Positions 53,712 to 64,000 of a DNA stretch of 64,000 bases are shown in pieces. Each line of letters starts with the position of its first letter. The first letter of the stretch is position 1. Under the pieces are notes generated by a model. That model was not told the DNA's origin, did not search any database, and saw only the letters and a list, made by a program, of their open reading frames with translations. Location of the stretch: contig LR990041.1 in assembly GCA_905147135.1 (NCBI GenBank), positions 18,351,907-18,415,906 of the forward strand. The letters run 5' to 3'. The DNA comes from Blastobasis lacticolella (lineage: Eukaryota > Arthropoda > Insecta > Lepidoptera > Blastobasidae). A program made the position numbers and the translations under genes.

Positions 53712-54646
53712 ATGGTAAGTGCATAGTTCTGATTTATTGTGTTCATTTAATAAAAATTACATCACATCAAAATTACATTACATCAATGTAACGGTCCACT
53801 GAATGACCTGAGCATCTTAATCATTAGTGAAGAGTTTCGCCTTCCATACAGTCCGAGATCGCAGTATTGAAAACACTTATCCATGTTCAGGTCTATGGAG
53901 GCCCTAGCTGGCCTACCTCTTGACATTAGTTGCCTTGTAACAATATAAACAACATAATGTCATTACAAGGCATATTATGTGATTGGAATAACTTCGTATA
54001 AATGTGTAATGTGTAATAAAATTCTTTTTAGGGTAAACAACGTAAAACAAGGAAAATTGTTGAAAAGCGATTTGCCAAAATGAAGAAGATGATTAGCCCG
54101 AGTGACAGCAGGATAAAACAAAGTGACAGAGCTGAACCCAAAAAAAAGAAACCAGCAGATCCACATGAAATGAAGATACGAGAAGTAACTCAAGTCAGCT
54201 CCGCTTTATTCTTTCAATATAATACTCAACTCGGACCACCGTACCACATCCTTATAGATACTAACTTTATAAATTTTTCTATCAAAAACAAATTAGATAT
54301 TGTACAGAATATGATGGATTGTTTGTATGCGAAGTGCATACCATATATTACAGACTGTGTAATGGGTGAATTAGAGAAACTTGGCCGAAAATACAGAGTG
54401 GCTCTACGTATAATAAAGGACCCCCGATTTGAAAGAATTTCATGCATGCATAAAGGCACATATGCAGATGACTGCATAGTTCAGAGGGTAACACAGCACA
54501 AGTGTTATATTGTAGCAACAAATGACAAAGACTTAAAAAGAAGGATCCGTAAGATTCCTGGTGTTCCAATAATGTATGTAGCTCAACACAAATATACAAT
54601 AGAGAGGATGCCAGATGCATATGGGGCTCCTAAAGGGGCAATTTAG
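53712..54646 (+). CDS. FCF1: rRNA-processing protein FCF1/UTP24 (PIN-domain endonuclease), complete
   Basis: The ATG at 53712-53714 is immediately followed by GTAAGT, and exon 2 (54032-54646) begins GGT AAA CAA, restoring the conserved start MGKQRKTRK. The product has 205 residues (family about 190-200). The basic N-terminus is followed by [85 protein letters not shown] and PGVPIMY: the near-invariant FCF1 core. The PIN acidic residues are in IDTNF (about residue 77), GELEKL, YADD and NDKDL. Members cut pre-rRNA at the A1/A2 sites in the nucleolar small-subunit processome. AATAAA lies at 54654-54659, just past the stop. The gene is convergent with DMAP1. Confidence 0.96.
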
Positions 54647-54653
54647 AAACCAT

Positions 54654-54659
54654 AATAAA
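54654..54659 (+). terminator. FCF1 poly(A) signal AATAAA
   Basis: AATAAA begins 8 bases after the TAG. The short 3' UTR that it implies is inferred. Confidence 0.55.
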
Positions 54660-55115
54660 TACTTCTTTAATTTATAATGTTTTATTTTATCCATCATTTA
54701 AATAATATATACCTAGGTAAGATGCAACACTTCAATCAAGGTAGTAGTTACACATACATACATACAAGAGGGTATGAAATGCCTATACTTGAAAAGTTGC
54801 CATCACAATCCATGCATTTGAAACACCTGTGGCCAGCATTGGTACTACATCAACATTTAGTGAATTTGTTTTTATGTAAGTAATCATATTGAGACTATAG
54901 TAGATAAAGTTTCTTTGCTATTGCTAAAAAGACATATATAACATCCGGGTTCAAAGTTATTGAAGTCTAATCCAGAGTTACAATATTTCAGAGTTGATGT
55001 CCAATTCTCAAAACATCCTTAATGTGGAGATAAAAATATTCACTTGATATTATTGTCACAGAGCACAACAAATTCATTTATGTAATTTCATGTGGCATAC
55101 ACAATCTGCACAACA
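54660..55115. other. gap between the convergent FCF1 and DMAP1 ends
   Basis: AT-rich, with no recognised repeat or exon. It should contain the DMAP1 3' UTR, but no clear AATAAA is seen on the minus strand. Confidence 0.4.
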
Positions 55116-58100
55116 CTAGATGGTCATGTTGTGAGCACTTGGTGATCCCACCACGTCAATGATTTCTCCTGCAGGCTTCGCCTCACTATCTGCTGTGGAG
55201 CTACATAGTGAAGGTGGAATTGTCAGCGTCTGAAATAAAAATTTTGTTATAATCATTATTTCATATATATATTCTACTTTATTCTTTTGTAATAGGGTTA
55301 AATGGAAGAGACATATTGTGCCGACCACACCTATAATGGGATAAGCACAGATGCTGGTTCTAGTTCATTTATTACAAAATTGATTAAGAGTAATCAACTG
55401 CATCGTATCTGCCTGCCTGATGAAAGAAATAATAAGTAATTAATTTTATGCACAGCTCAGCTGTTATGTTTGGACCCCCCCATATTTTCCATATAATCAT
55501 ACATTTCTGGTATTACAAATCAGTCTATAACTTCGTAAATAATCAATCGATTTTAATTAGGTTTTCGTGGCTGGGTAGCCATTAGGACAATGATTATCTC
55601 TGTATTAAATTAATTTCTTCAAGACAATAGCTTTTGAGTAGATAGATTTTTTCATTAGCTGTTGATGATCCGATTGTTAAAAATCTATTTACTGAGAAAA
55701 GCTATCTTATTGAAAAATCACTTAAATAGAGGTTTATTTTCTTCTCTTATTTCCATATTTCTCCTGTTGCTATCTGCTGGTGATTTCTAGCAATGGGCAA
55801 CACTTTTGTTTGCTTTCACTGGGGAATATTTTTATGTTCATTGAGAGAGATCCAGTGACCGCATTCCTCAAATTTTGTTCGGCTCTGTTCAGTCTTGATT
55901 GTTGGCTAGTTACACTATGTCTCCTTACTCTGGTGAATTGAATATTGCCACTAGATACCAAATCTGAAGCCATTATGTTGGAGTGGGTTGAGAGCCTTTC
56001 TAGATATCTTTTTAAATTTTGCCTTATTTCTTCCCTAACAGTGGGAATGGCCAGTTCTAGATATCTGTTGCTGATGTACCAAGGGATCTTAAAGATCATT
56101 CTAATCATTTTTGACTGGAATCGCTCAATGATGTCAAAGTTTGTTTCAGCAGCAGTGCCCCAGAGTGGAATTCCGTAGGTCAAAACAAGTTCGAGAAAAC
56201 TTTTATTTACGGTAATTTTACTCTCCACTGATTCTAAACCTGATTCAAACTCCAATTTTGATTTTAAACCCAAGGGCCAGTTTATATTCCTAACTTTGAT
56301 GTCAAGTTGCTTTCTTTTCATCCATATATGTTAACGCCAAGTTAATCTTCTGTCCAAGTGCAGACCCAAATACTTGGCATCTTCAGACTGGGGGATGATT
56401 TGTCCGTTAAGTCACTGGCGGGCAATTTAATCGTCTTAATGTGAAGTGACTTGTGCAGACTTTTCCGCGTTTGTTTTTATTCGCCACTTTTGATACCAGG
56501 CGGTCATGAGGTCAAGACTTTCTTGTAAGTAACGGCTTGCTACGTTTTCATCGTTATGCGTAGGTAAGATAACAGTGTCGTCAGCAAAAGTTCCTGTTAC
56601 CGTGTTCCTAGTTGTTGGTAAGTCTGCTGTATATATAAGATAAAGGAGAGGTCCAAGAACTGATCCCTGGGGAATTCCGGCTGAAATCTTTCTAAGGGCA
56701 GAAGTAGCGTCTTGAAATTTTACCTCAAAGCATCTGTCTGTTAGGTATGACTTCAGAAGAGCAAACATATTGTGAGAAAGGTCTGTTTTCAGTTTGAACA
56801 GCAATCTATCATGCCATATCCTATCAAAAGCCTGACTGATGTCGAGAAAAGCCACCGTGCAGTAAGATTTTTTATCCAGCGCTTGGGAAATGGTGTTAAC
56901 TGTTCTGTGAACCTGTTCCAATGTTCCATGGCCTTCGCGAAATTCGAATTGATGGTCTGGGATTATTGCCGAGAGGTACGGTTTTAATCTCGCAAGAAGC
57001 ACTTTCTCAACGACCTTCGACAAGACAGGCAAGAGGCTTATAGGTATATATGACGATGGTCCATTTAGGGGTTATCCTGGTTTTGGAACCGTGATTATTT
57101 GAGCAATTTTCCATTGACTTGGGTAGATTCCTGTTCTAAGTATTGCATTAAATAAGGCTGTGATCAACATAATGGTTTTATATGGCAATTCTTTTAATAT
57201 CCGCCCGGTAATCAGGTTATATCCAAGAGATTTATTATGTTTAAGCCCCTTTATTATGTGCCTTATTTCCCGTGGAGAGCCACTTTTCATTGGAGGAGAC
57301 AATTGGTAACAACCCTCCAGAAAGACACGTATCTCTTCTGCCGACATTGAATGATCTGTGCTGGGATTTGGCTGAAATACTTTGGCAAGATGTTCGGCAA
57401 ATAGATCAGCCTTCTCCTGATCACTTCTAGCCCATTTATCGGTACCCCTTTATGGAGGGACTTGCGGCGGCGGTCTTTTGAATTTCCGTGTCGTTATCCA
57501 GAGAGAATAATCTGTTGTTAGGTCCGGAGTTAGGTTCTGTAGGTATTCCTGGAATGATTCATTATCTCGTTCCTTTATCATGTTGGATAACTAACTGCCT
57601 TGAGCAGCGATTAAAGTTTTGTTTGTCCACCGGGTCACGTGTGTTATGCCATATTCTTCTTAAATTCCTTCTCATTTTGATATTTTCTCTGATCATTGGG
57701 GTATTGCCTTTGGTTGCGATCTGTTTTTTTCCTCACAGGTGTTGCATTCTATGCCGCCTGCTGGATAGCAGTGTTGATATTTTCTACAGCCTTTTCTATA
57801 TCATCAAGTGTTTTTAGCGGTACATTCAAATATGTATTACTGCACACATGCTCTCTAAACTTTTCCCAGTTTGTATATTTATTGGACAGTGTTATTGGGT
57901 TCTTCCTTTAGAATTATACGATTGCTCAGTGTTAAAATTACAGGAGAGTGGTCGGATGACAGGTCAACGTCATTTGCCACATCCAAATAGTTTTCAGATA
58001 TACCTTTTGAGAGGAAAAAGTCCAAGATGTCGGGTATTCTTTGTGGATACGTAGGCCATTATGTGGGTTGTGACGCAGCGTGGTGTTTTAATGCATTGTC

Positions 58101-61100
58101 CTGTATTGACTCTGGGGTTGATTAATCGAGATCCCCATATAGTATGTTTAGAGTTCCAGTCTCCTCCGGCTAATGTATATATTTGCCATATCTTTGTTAC
58201 CATTTTTGTGTGCAATAAACTATTAAATAAAATAAATAAATAAACCTTGCACTTAGAGTTCCAAAGTAAGTGGTGAAATCTTCGTGTTTTATACTATGTC
58301 TTGGCGGGCAGTATACAGCAGTTTTTTTTTATGTTATACGGCAGACAAACAGGCAAGCGGGCCACCTGATGGAAAGTGGTCACCGCCGCCTATGGACATC
58401 AGCAACTCCAGGGGAGTCCCAATGCGTTGCCCGCCTCTTAAGAGACCTCTAATATACCTCTTGAAAGAACCTATGTCATAGTCCAAAGGAAACACTGTGG
58501 CTGGGAGCTCATTCCACATCCGAATCGTACGAGCGAGAAACGTTATTTCGAACCTTCGCGTCGTGATCAACAGAGGGTCTACGTAGTGAGGATGAGTACC
58601 AAGCCCTCGGCGGTTGGTGCGATGGCGGAATTGTGCTGTGGGCACCAGATCGAAAGTTCCTCGAAACACCCCCATTGTACAGCCGATAGAACACACACAG
58701 GGAGCCAAAGTCCCTTCGGTTTGCCAGTGGTTCCAGCTTGCTTGTTTGTATGGGATCATTGACAATTCGTACGGCGCGTCTCTGTACGGAGTCCAGAGGA
58801 TTAAGCAGGTCGGCAGTTTCGCCGGCCCAAAGATGGGAACAATACTCCATATGTGGCCGCACTTGTGCCTTGTACAGCAGCAGGCGCTGCCCTGGGGTGA
58901 AGTATCGCTTGGACCGGTTAAGCACTCCCAAGCTTTTTCGAAGACAGTTTGTCCTTGCTTTCCAGGTGACTCCGGAATCGCACGCTATCCGATATGTCGA
59001 CACCGAGGATCCCAATACTTTTTGAGATGGAAAGGGGTGTTCCTTGAAACTGCGGCACTATGTCAAAGGGATCTTTTTTGGCGGAAAATGCGCAGACCTG
59101 TGACTTCGAGGGCTCTCCGACACCTCGGAACGAGGGACATTCGCTCGGCCAGTATAACTTACATCTCCAGTACTGTCATCCGCATAACAATGAATACTGG
59201 GGATATTCAGCATATAATTGATGTGCAGAAGAAACAGCGTGGGAGATAGCACTGAACCTTGGGGTACTCCAGCATTTATAGTCTTGGTATCGGAGCAGCA
59301 TCCATCGACAACGACTTGGATGCTCCGTCCAGACAGGAAGCTGGATACCCAATTGCAGAGCCCCTCGGGGATACCGTACTTCGGGAGTTTTGATAGAAGT
59401 GCCCTGTGCCAGACCCGATCAAATGCCTTGACTATGTCAGACTGACAGCCAAGGCATTTAGGCAAGGCCTCCCCCTTGCTCTCGACAGCCTCAACCCTCA
59501 GTGATTTTTTAAAGGGCTCGTATATTTTCTTTTCCTTTTCTCTTCTGGTGCTTTGTCTCTCTGCCATGACACTGATGGTTTCGATGGTACATCTGTTTCC
59601 ACTTTCTCAGATTCACTTAGCAATTCATCATCCATTTTTGGGCGGAGATTCCTTTTCTCTAGTAAATCATAGATTTTTGGGCAGAGATTCCTTAATTTAA
59701 TACAGAGGTAATCATTATCTTATTGGCTATCAAACCGCAAAAACGTAATTAAAACTGTTTTTTTAACCTAAAAGAAGATGAAATTAAATACTGATTTGTA
59801 ACACCAGAAATGTATGAGTGTATATGGAAAAATATGGGGTGGTCCGATAGCAACAGTTGAGCTCAGTGTATAAAACAGTAGGAGCCGACAGTTAAGCTCG
59901 TAAGTGTATTTGGCTGACTGAAACACTGATGTTATTAACATGAACATTTCACTTCTTTTCTGTGTTTTAATCACTTTCTTCTGTCTATTAATAAAATATC
60001 AAGTACATCATTATCATATCAGCTGAAAGACGCCCACTGCTGGGCGTAGGCCTCCCCCAGTGACCTCCACAAAGGCTAGTCCTGTGCCTTCCGCATCCAG
60101 CTGGTACCTGCGAGTATCAAGTACATTAAATTATAATAGTTTTACCTTTCCAGGATTCAAAGCTTCATACTGATGCCTAAGAGCTTGCAAGTCGAATTCG
60201 CACGCAGCAAGCGCATTTTTAAGATCCAAAGCCAATGCCAAATCAGAACGCAGTTCATTGAAATGCTTGCATATTGCCTCTGTAGGTGTCGGAGCTATAT
60301 CTGTAATTAGTTATTATTAATAGTTAGTAGTGAAACAGGGTGACTACAGCACAATTGCAAATTGTTACTTCTATGTACCTATGTTCATGGATCTAAGCTC
60401 CTGTTCAATAGCCTTGGTCTTTCGCTGGCCCACGCCAGGCGGCAGTTTCATTCTTTGCGATCGCAGCCATACGCCTGTGCCACGCGCCTCAGGGAACTTG
60501 ATGCCAGACCACTCCACAGTCTGTTAACAAAAGGTTAGCTATAGTTATGGACCATGATATTCATATATTGGTGAGTATTTGAAACTGAGGCACTAATTTG
60601 GTGCTGCATACCACACTCTCTACAGTCCGGATGGGTCTCTGCTGGGATGTGATTTTCTTTTTGTGCAGTTTACGATCGTTACGACGGGCCATGCTAGCCG
60701 CAGCACTGGATGGAGTTCCACCTCCATCACCATTATTAATCTGATTGATTGCATGAACGTTGCCACTATCAGCTCTTGAAATCAATTTCTGTAGATCTTG
60801 CGTCTTCCTTTCTCTTTCCCGTTTTCTGGCTTCAATTTTTTTCAACTCAGCTAGCAACATCTGTTCTTCCTCAATCTAGAGAAATACCAATTATGTTTTA
60901 GGTAAAGAATGCAACATATCTTATACACTTTTCTTTGAAACTCTGGCTGGTATTCTAAAGGCCTGACTTATACTGACCTGCTCCTGTGTCCTATCAAATA
61001 GTCTACGAAGCTGTTCTTTTCTCTTCCTTTCATGTTCTGCGTCATATTGGTATATTCTTTTTTCACCATTTGGCAAAGTAACTGTATTTGACCATGGGTT

Positions 61101-64000
61101 AGTTTTTACCTAGAACAAAAATTACCATGCAATGAAAAAGAATCTGCATCTAATAATTATACCATAAAGCAAACTTTTGAGCTGTGAAGTCTACTAGTAG
61201 TCAAAAATATTTTTTGCAGTCGACTGCAGTTTACAAGAGACCCTACCACCAGGTGAGGTGGCGTTCAAATGCTGGCTAGTCCAATTATAAAAAAAATATA
61301 TAAATTCATTCATTTTTGTGACAAGTTTGAAGGTAAGTATTTTTAATGGCGGAGAAAATTAACGACGCTCGTCTGCGCTTGATTGGTCACGTGCTGCGTG
61401 CGTTTGCCTCAGATATAGGTATGTAAACCGGTACCAGGAAAGATGTTCTATGGGAAGCTCAAGAAGCGCTGGATTGACAGCGCTGAGTCGGATACGAGAG
61501 CCAATGGCCTACGACGTGAGGATGCCGAAGACCGGGCGAAGTGGAGGAGAATGAGTAGGAAAACGGACCCTGGCAGAGATAAACGCTAGGATGATGATGA
61601 TGATGACAACGCACGAGGAGCGACGGTGTACTGAAATATAATTTGCCTCTCCTGAATTTTGATTAAGAAAGTGTAATAAACTACCTATTTTGAAATAAAT
61701 ATTTATGATTTTCTATTACGTTGATAAACAATGAGTTACTAATTTTTACACTTCCACTTTCTCCTGCGCCTCCGCTAAGGCCTCCATTACAACAATAGTT
61801 AGAACTCCAGTTGACCTACTTATATGGTGCTTTTATAATTTGTAATGTGACAATATTATCGTGGATGTTCACTATATGTATAGGGGAGAGGAGGCATGAA
61901 AGGTGCATGTATTGAAAGGGATAAGTCAAATAATAGGTGAAAAAAGAAGCGTCTTGAGATCACAACAATTTTGTTCTGTGGCAACCCCGAAGCACAGCCA
62001 TTCGCGCCTAAAACGTCACATTAAATAATGTCCCCTTTATGTCACCTCTCCCCTATATTATGGACGTCCACGATAATATTGTCACATTACAAATTATAAA
62101 GCACCCATTTTCTATGATCACCGATTTCAAGATTCCAAAAATAAACTTGAAAATATGTATGCTCAGCACTAACCTTACTCAATATTGAACAAATATTGTA
62201 ATATCGTTCCTTTAAGTCTTCAACACTACGATCTCTAAATGCAGCTCGGTCCCAGCGATCATGGACCACAATGAACCTTAGGTCAAACCGTTGGCCTAAA
62301 TCCATTAAGTGGTCAGTTTCAGCTTGACTCCAGTCTTCTGATTTTAAATACTGGTTATATTCAGATTCTGAATACGACGGAATTTGTACTTTCTGCAAAC
62401 ATTTTACAAAGCATTTTACACTGTCACTTGTTCAAAGTACGTCATCCTCCCTAATGTCCTACCCAACTGAATTACCAAATTGTGAAAATCCATTCAGCTC
62501 TATTTCCCTATTATACTTTAGCTGTTCTATTATGGTTCTACATGAAGTGGTCTAGTTTTTTTTTTATGGTTCTACATGAAGCGTAAATATTATCACGCCA
62601 ATCTATAAAGGAAAAGGCAGTGTGCAAGAGTGCCGATGCTTTCGAGGTATCAAACTTATGAGCCACACAATGAAGCTATTCGAACACGAGACATGGCCAG
62701 CGCTGACGAAACACGTTCGCGAACTTCACGCCAACGAAATGAAAATGCTGCGCTGGATGTGCGGAGTTACACGGCTCGAGTCTGTAATGAATACGTCCGT
62801 GGCAGTCTTGGCGTGAGGGATATCGCGGACAAGATCGAGGAGGCTCGCCTGCGCTGGTTTGATCGTGTTGCGTAAGCCTCAGGGATACGTGGAAAATAGG
62901 TGCCTGAATCTCCCGGTATCAGGAAAGAGGCCCCGTGGGCACCCAAGAAGCGATGGATTGACATTGCTGATTCGGATGCGAGAACCAACGGCTTACGACG
63001 CGAGGATGCCGAAAACCGGACGAAGTGGACAAAAATGGGTAGGAAAGCGGACCCTGGCAGAAGCCGGGATAAGCGCTAGGACAATGATGATGATGAAGTG
63101 GTCTAGTTTCTTTAATCAATTATACCCTATTTATTGCCCAGCTACACAACAAATAAGTTTCATTCCAATCCGATCAGTAGTCCCGGAGATTAGTGTGTAC
63201 AAACAAAAAATTTCAAAATTCTTTTACAACTAGTGTCAAATAAGAAGAGACTGGGCGAGTCCCGTGGTCCCTGCGCAAAATCCCCTCCACTGCCATTTGA
63301 CAAGTCTCTTCTTTCATGACGCGGGTTATACTATTTCTTCTTTGATTGATAAATTAATTTTTTTATAAATATATTTAATGTACAGACACACCTTTTTTAC
63401 TATTTTATTAAACATATTTACATAGATGATTTCAAAAAACAACTCAACAATAAAATTGTCCTTTTGTGGGTTGAATTCATCAAACCTAACTGATTTATAA
63501 ACCAAGTCCATGATAATTTAATCACTTTTAACACTGATCACCACTAATAGATCCAAAAAAGGACATAATTTAAGTAAATACTTTGATTCAGCTCAGTAGC
63601 TATGAGTGTATAAAACCCACATTTATCGCAAATAAATTAAAGATATCCAAATACATAAAATGTAAACATGACGGATAGGTAGTAATAAGAAAAAAGGTTA
63701 AACCTTATTAAATTGTGCAAATGGATATTCTTTTGCCTCATCCGAAGTCCTTTTCCAATGGTGGAATACTGCATTGTCTTTCCTAGCGGGATTGGTGAAT
63801 GGTGCCCAGACCCATTTTCTCACTTTGCGCATGCCCAGCTTAGCTTTGTTTTGTTTGTAGGCCTTTCCTATAAAGAAAAATAATTGTAGTAGTAGACCAG
63901 AAAGAGATAACGAGAAGCAAGACTTGTAAATTTTATCAAACCTGTATCTGTGGGCATGAGTGGAGGAAGGTCATTGGTGTCATTACACAACAGTGCAAAA
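55116..64000 (-). CDS. DMAP1: DNA methyltransferase 1-associated protein 1 (DMAP1), partial at window edge
   Basis: Eight minus-strand exons agree in phase: >64000-63942, 63867-63704, 62392-62174, 61109-60978, 60875-60612, 60520-60379, 60300-60146 and 55229-55116 (TAG at 55118-55116). Readings include KLGMRKVRKWVWAPFTNPAR, PFAQFNK, the SANT/Myb-like part SEDWSQAETDHLMDLGQRFD with RSVEDLKERYYNICS, YDAEHERKRKEQLRRLFDRT, the coiled basic LAELKKIEARKRERERK, and the DMAP1 C-terminal domain (IKFPEARGTGVWLRSQRMKL, GQRKTKAIEQEL, PTPTEAICKHFNELRSDL). DMAP1 is a nuclear subunit of the NuA4/TIP60 and SRCAP chromatin complexes. The N-terminal residues lie right of the window. The last exon encodes only 37 residues and is separated by a 4.9-kb intron of transposons. 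Confidence 0.93.
55745..58321 (-). pseudogene. Jockey-clade LINE (endonuclease + reverse transcriptase)
   Basis: On the minus strand: endonuclease motif YCPPRH near 58305, then GGDWNSKHTIWGSRLINPR at about 58150-58200, with about 70 bases of foreign sequence (an AATAAATAAATAAA tail on the plus strand) wedged between. Then follow IRHIIKGLKHNKSLGYN, PVLSKVVEKVLLARLKPYL, FREGHGTLEQVHR, FLDISQAFDRIWHDRLL, AGIPQGSVLGPLLYLIYTAD, GTFADDTVIL (catalytic FADD) and LTYGIPLWGTAAETN. The order is Jockey. Frameshifts and stops disable it. Confidence 0.78.
58322..59455 (-). pseudogene. second Jockey-like LINE, 5'-truncated, inserted in the first
   Basis: A T-run at 58322 is its poly(A) side. The minus strand encodes DIVKAFDRVWHRALLSKLPK, SFLSGRSIQVVVDG, AGVPQGSVLSPTLFLLHIN, HCYADDS (catalytic YADD), PGQRLLLYKAQVRPHMEYCS, LWAGETADLLNPLDSVQRRA and RMWNELPATVFP. 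The RT is recognisable but frameshifted. The 3' two-thirds is almost the same as 47448-48076. Confidence 0.75.
60005..60115. repeat. dispersed moth repeat (CCCACTGCTGGGCGTAGGCC)
   Basis: AAAGACGCCCACTGCTGGGC, GTAGGCCTCCCCCAGTGACC and TCCACAAAGGC are a sequence very frequent in lepidopteran genomes, usually at an RTE-type 3' end. It lies in the DMAP1 last intron. Confidence 0.5.
61215..61610 (+). repeat. two LINE tails in DMAP1 intron
   Basis: 61245-61300 is a CR1/Jockey-like 3' end (CACCAGGTGAGGTGGCG, A-run). 61430-61606 is an RTE 3' end (GACAGCGCTGAGTCGGATAC, CTACGACGTGAGGATGCC, GATGATGATGATG). Confidence 0.6.
61826..62105. mobile_element. 280-bp foldback MITE in DMAP1 intron
   Basis: GGTGCTTTTATAATTTGTAA with TGTGACAATATTATCGTGGA at the left faces its inverse at the right, about 60 bases per arm with few changes. 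AGGGGAGAGG closes each arm. The right end is 69 bases from DMAP1 exon 62174-62392. Confidence 0.8.
62605..63098 (+). pseudogene. RTE LINE 3' part, antisense in DMAP1 intron
   Basis: In shifting frames: HANEMKMLRWMCGVTRLES, VRGSLGVRDIADKIEEARLR and LPVSGKRPRGHP, ending with a (GAT)n tail at 63085-63098. ECRCFRGIKLMSHTMKLFE before it is from an upstream RT block, so the region between (including the FADD box) is deleted. Confidence 0.7.
63245..63320. repeat. diverged inverse copy of the repeat at 35634
   Basis: CCCTCCACTGCCATTTGACA with AGTCTCTTCTTTCATGA is the inverse of TCATGAAAGAAGAGACTTGT with CAAATGGCAGTAGAGGGG at 35634-35680. The family is unknown. Confidence 0.6.

Larger units (their letters stand above)
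55444..59875. mobile_element. 4.4-kb element with ~170-bp inverted arms in DMAP1 last intron
   Basis: TTTTATGCACAGCTCAGCTG, CATACATTTCTGG.ATTACAA, ATCAGT, TTTTAATTA.GTTTT and CTCTGTATTAAATTAA at 55444-55611 recur inverted at about 59695-59875. The arms are diverged but collinear. Two minus-strand LINEs occupy nearly all of the interior. It could be a DNA transposon into which LINEs jumped, or two inverse copies of one short repeat. Confidence 0.55.

Noticed and set aside
54226..54620. Minus-strand frames of 83 and 90 codons
   Set aside because: They are shadows of the FCF1 coding exon.
1..64000. CRISPR array, bacterial operon, prophage or novel defence system
   Set aside because: No regular short repeats with unique spacers and no prokaryotic gene organisation; all real genes have spliceosomal introns and animal orthology.

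Overview
This window is nuclear DNA from an insect, almost certainly a moth or butterfly. Genes are split by GT/AG introns and coding density is low. The repeats are of lepidopteran type: tRNA-headed SINEs, RTE elements with (ATG)n tails, Jockey- and CR1-like LINEs, Lep1-like elements and many foldback MITEs. I see no bacterial, plasmid or phage features and no CRISPR array. The species assignment is inference from repeat style; I recognise no species-specific sequence.

Five protein-coding genes can be reconstructed exon by exon, with splice phases that agree. (1) A saccharopine-dehydrogenase-like oxidoreductase (SCCPDH type), + strand, 6255-23556, lacks its first coding exon(s) here. (2) A ZAD/C2H2 zinc-finger protein, + strand, 33017-39260, nine coding exons. 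(3) NDUFC2, the complex I subunit B14.5b, - strand, 39309-40942, three exons, convergent with the zinc-finger gene with only 48 bases between the two stop codons. (4) FCF1/UTP24, the PIN-domain pre-rRNA endonuclease, + strand, 53712-54646, whose first coding exon is the ATG alone. (5) DMAP1, of the NuA4/TIP60 and SRCAP complexes, - strand, from 55116 past the right edge, convergent with FCF1. All are housekeeping or regulatory genes of unrelated pathways, so no operon-like logic is implied.

Layout: 1-6254 is repeat-derived DNA (SINE, RTE remnants). 6255-23556 is the SCCPDH gene, with introns holding a 4.8-kb element with 35-bp perfect termini, a hAT-type MITE, paired foldback MITEs and a three-level nest (SINE containing a LINE containing a SINE). 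23557-33016 is intergenic repeats, including a piggyBac-type MITE inside another MITE. 33017-40942 is the zinc-finger/NDUFC2 pair. 40943-53711 is a 12.8-kb intergenic graveyard of DNA transposons, with one MITE inserted in another's terminal repeat and an RTE element split by a Jockey-type LINE. 53712-64000 is the FCF1/DMAP1 pair, with a 4.9-kb DMAP1 intron made almost wholly of transposons.

No previously unknown multi-gene system is evident. The most notable content is structural: datable nested insertions with intact target-site duplications, repeat use of one TA inside a MITE terminus, and very tight convergent gene ends. All repeat-family names come from motif recognition by eye, not from a database search.
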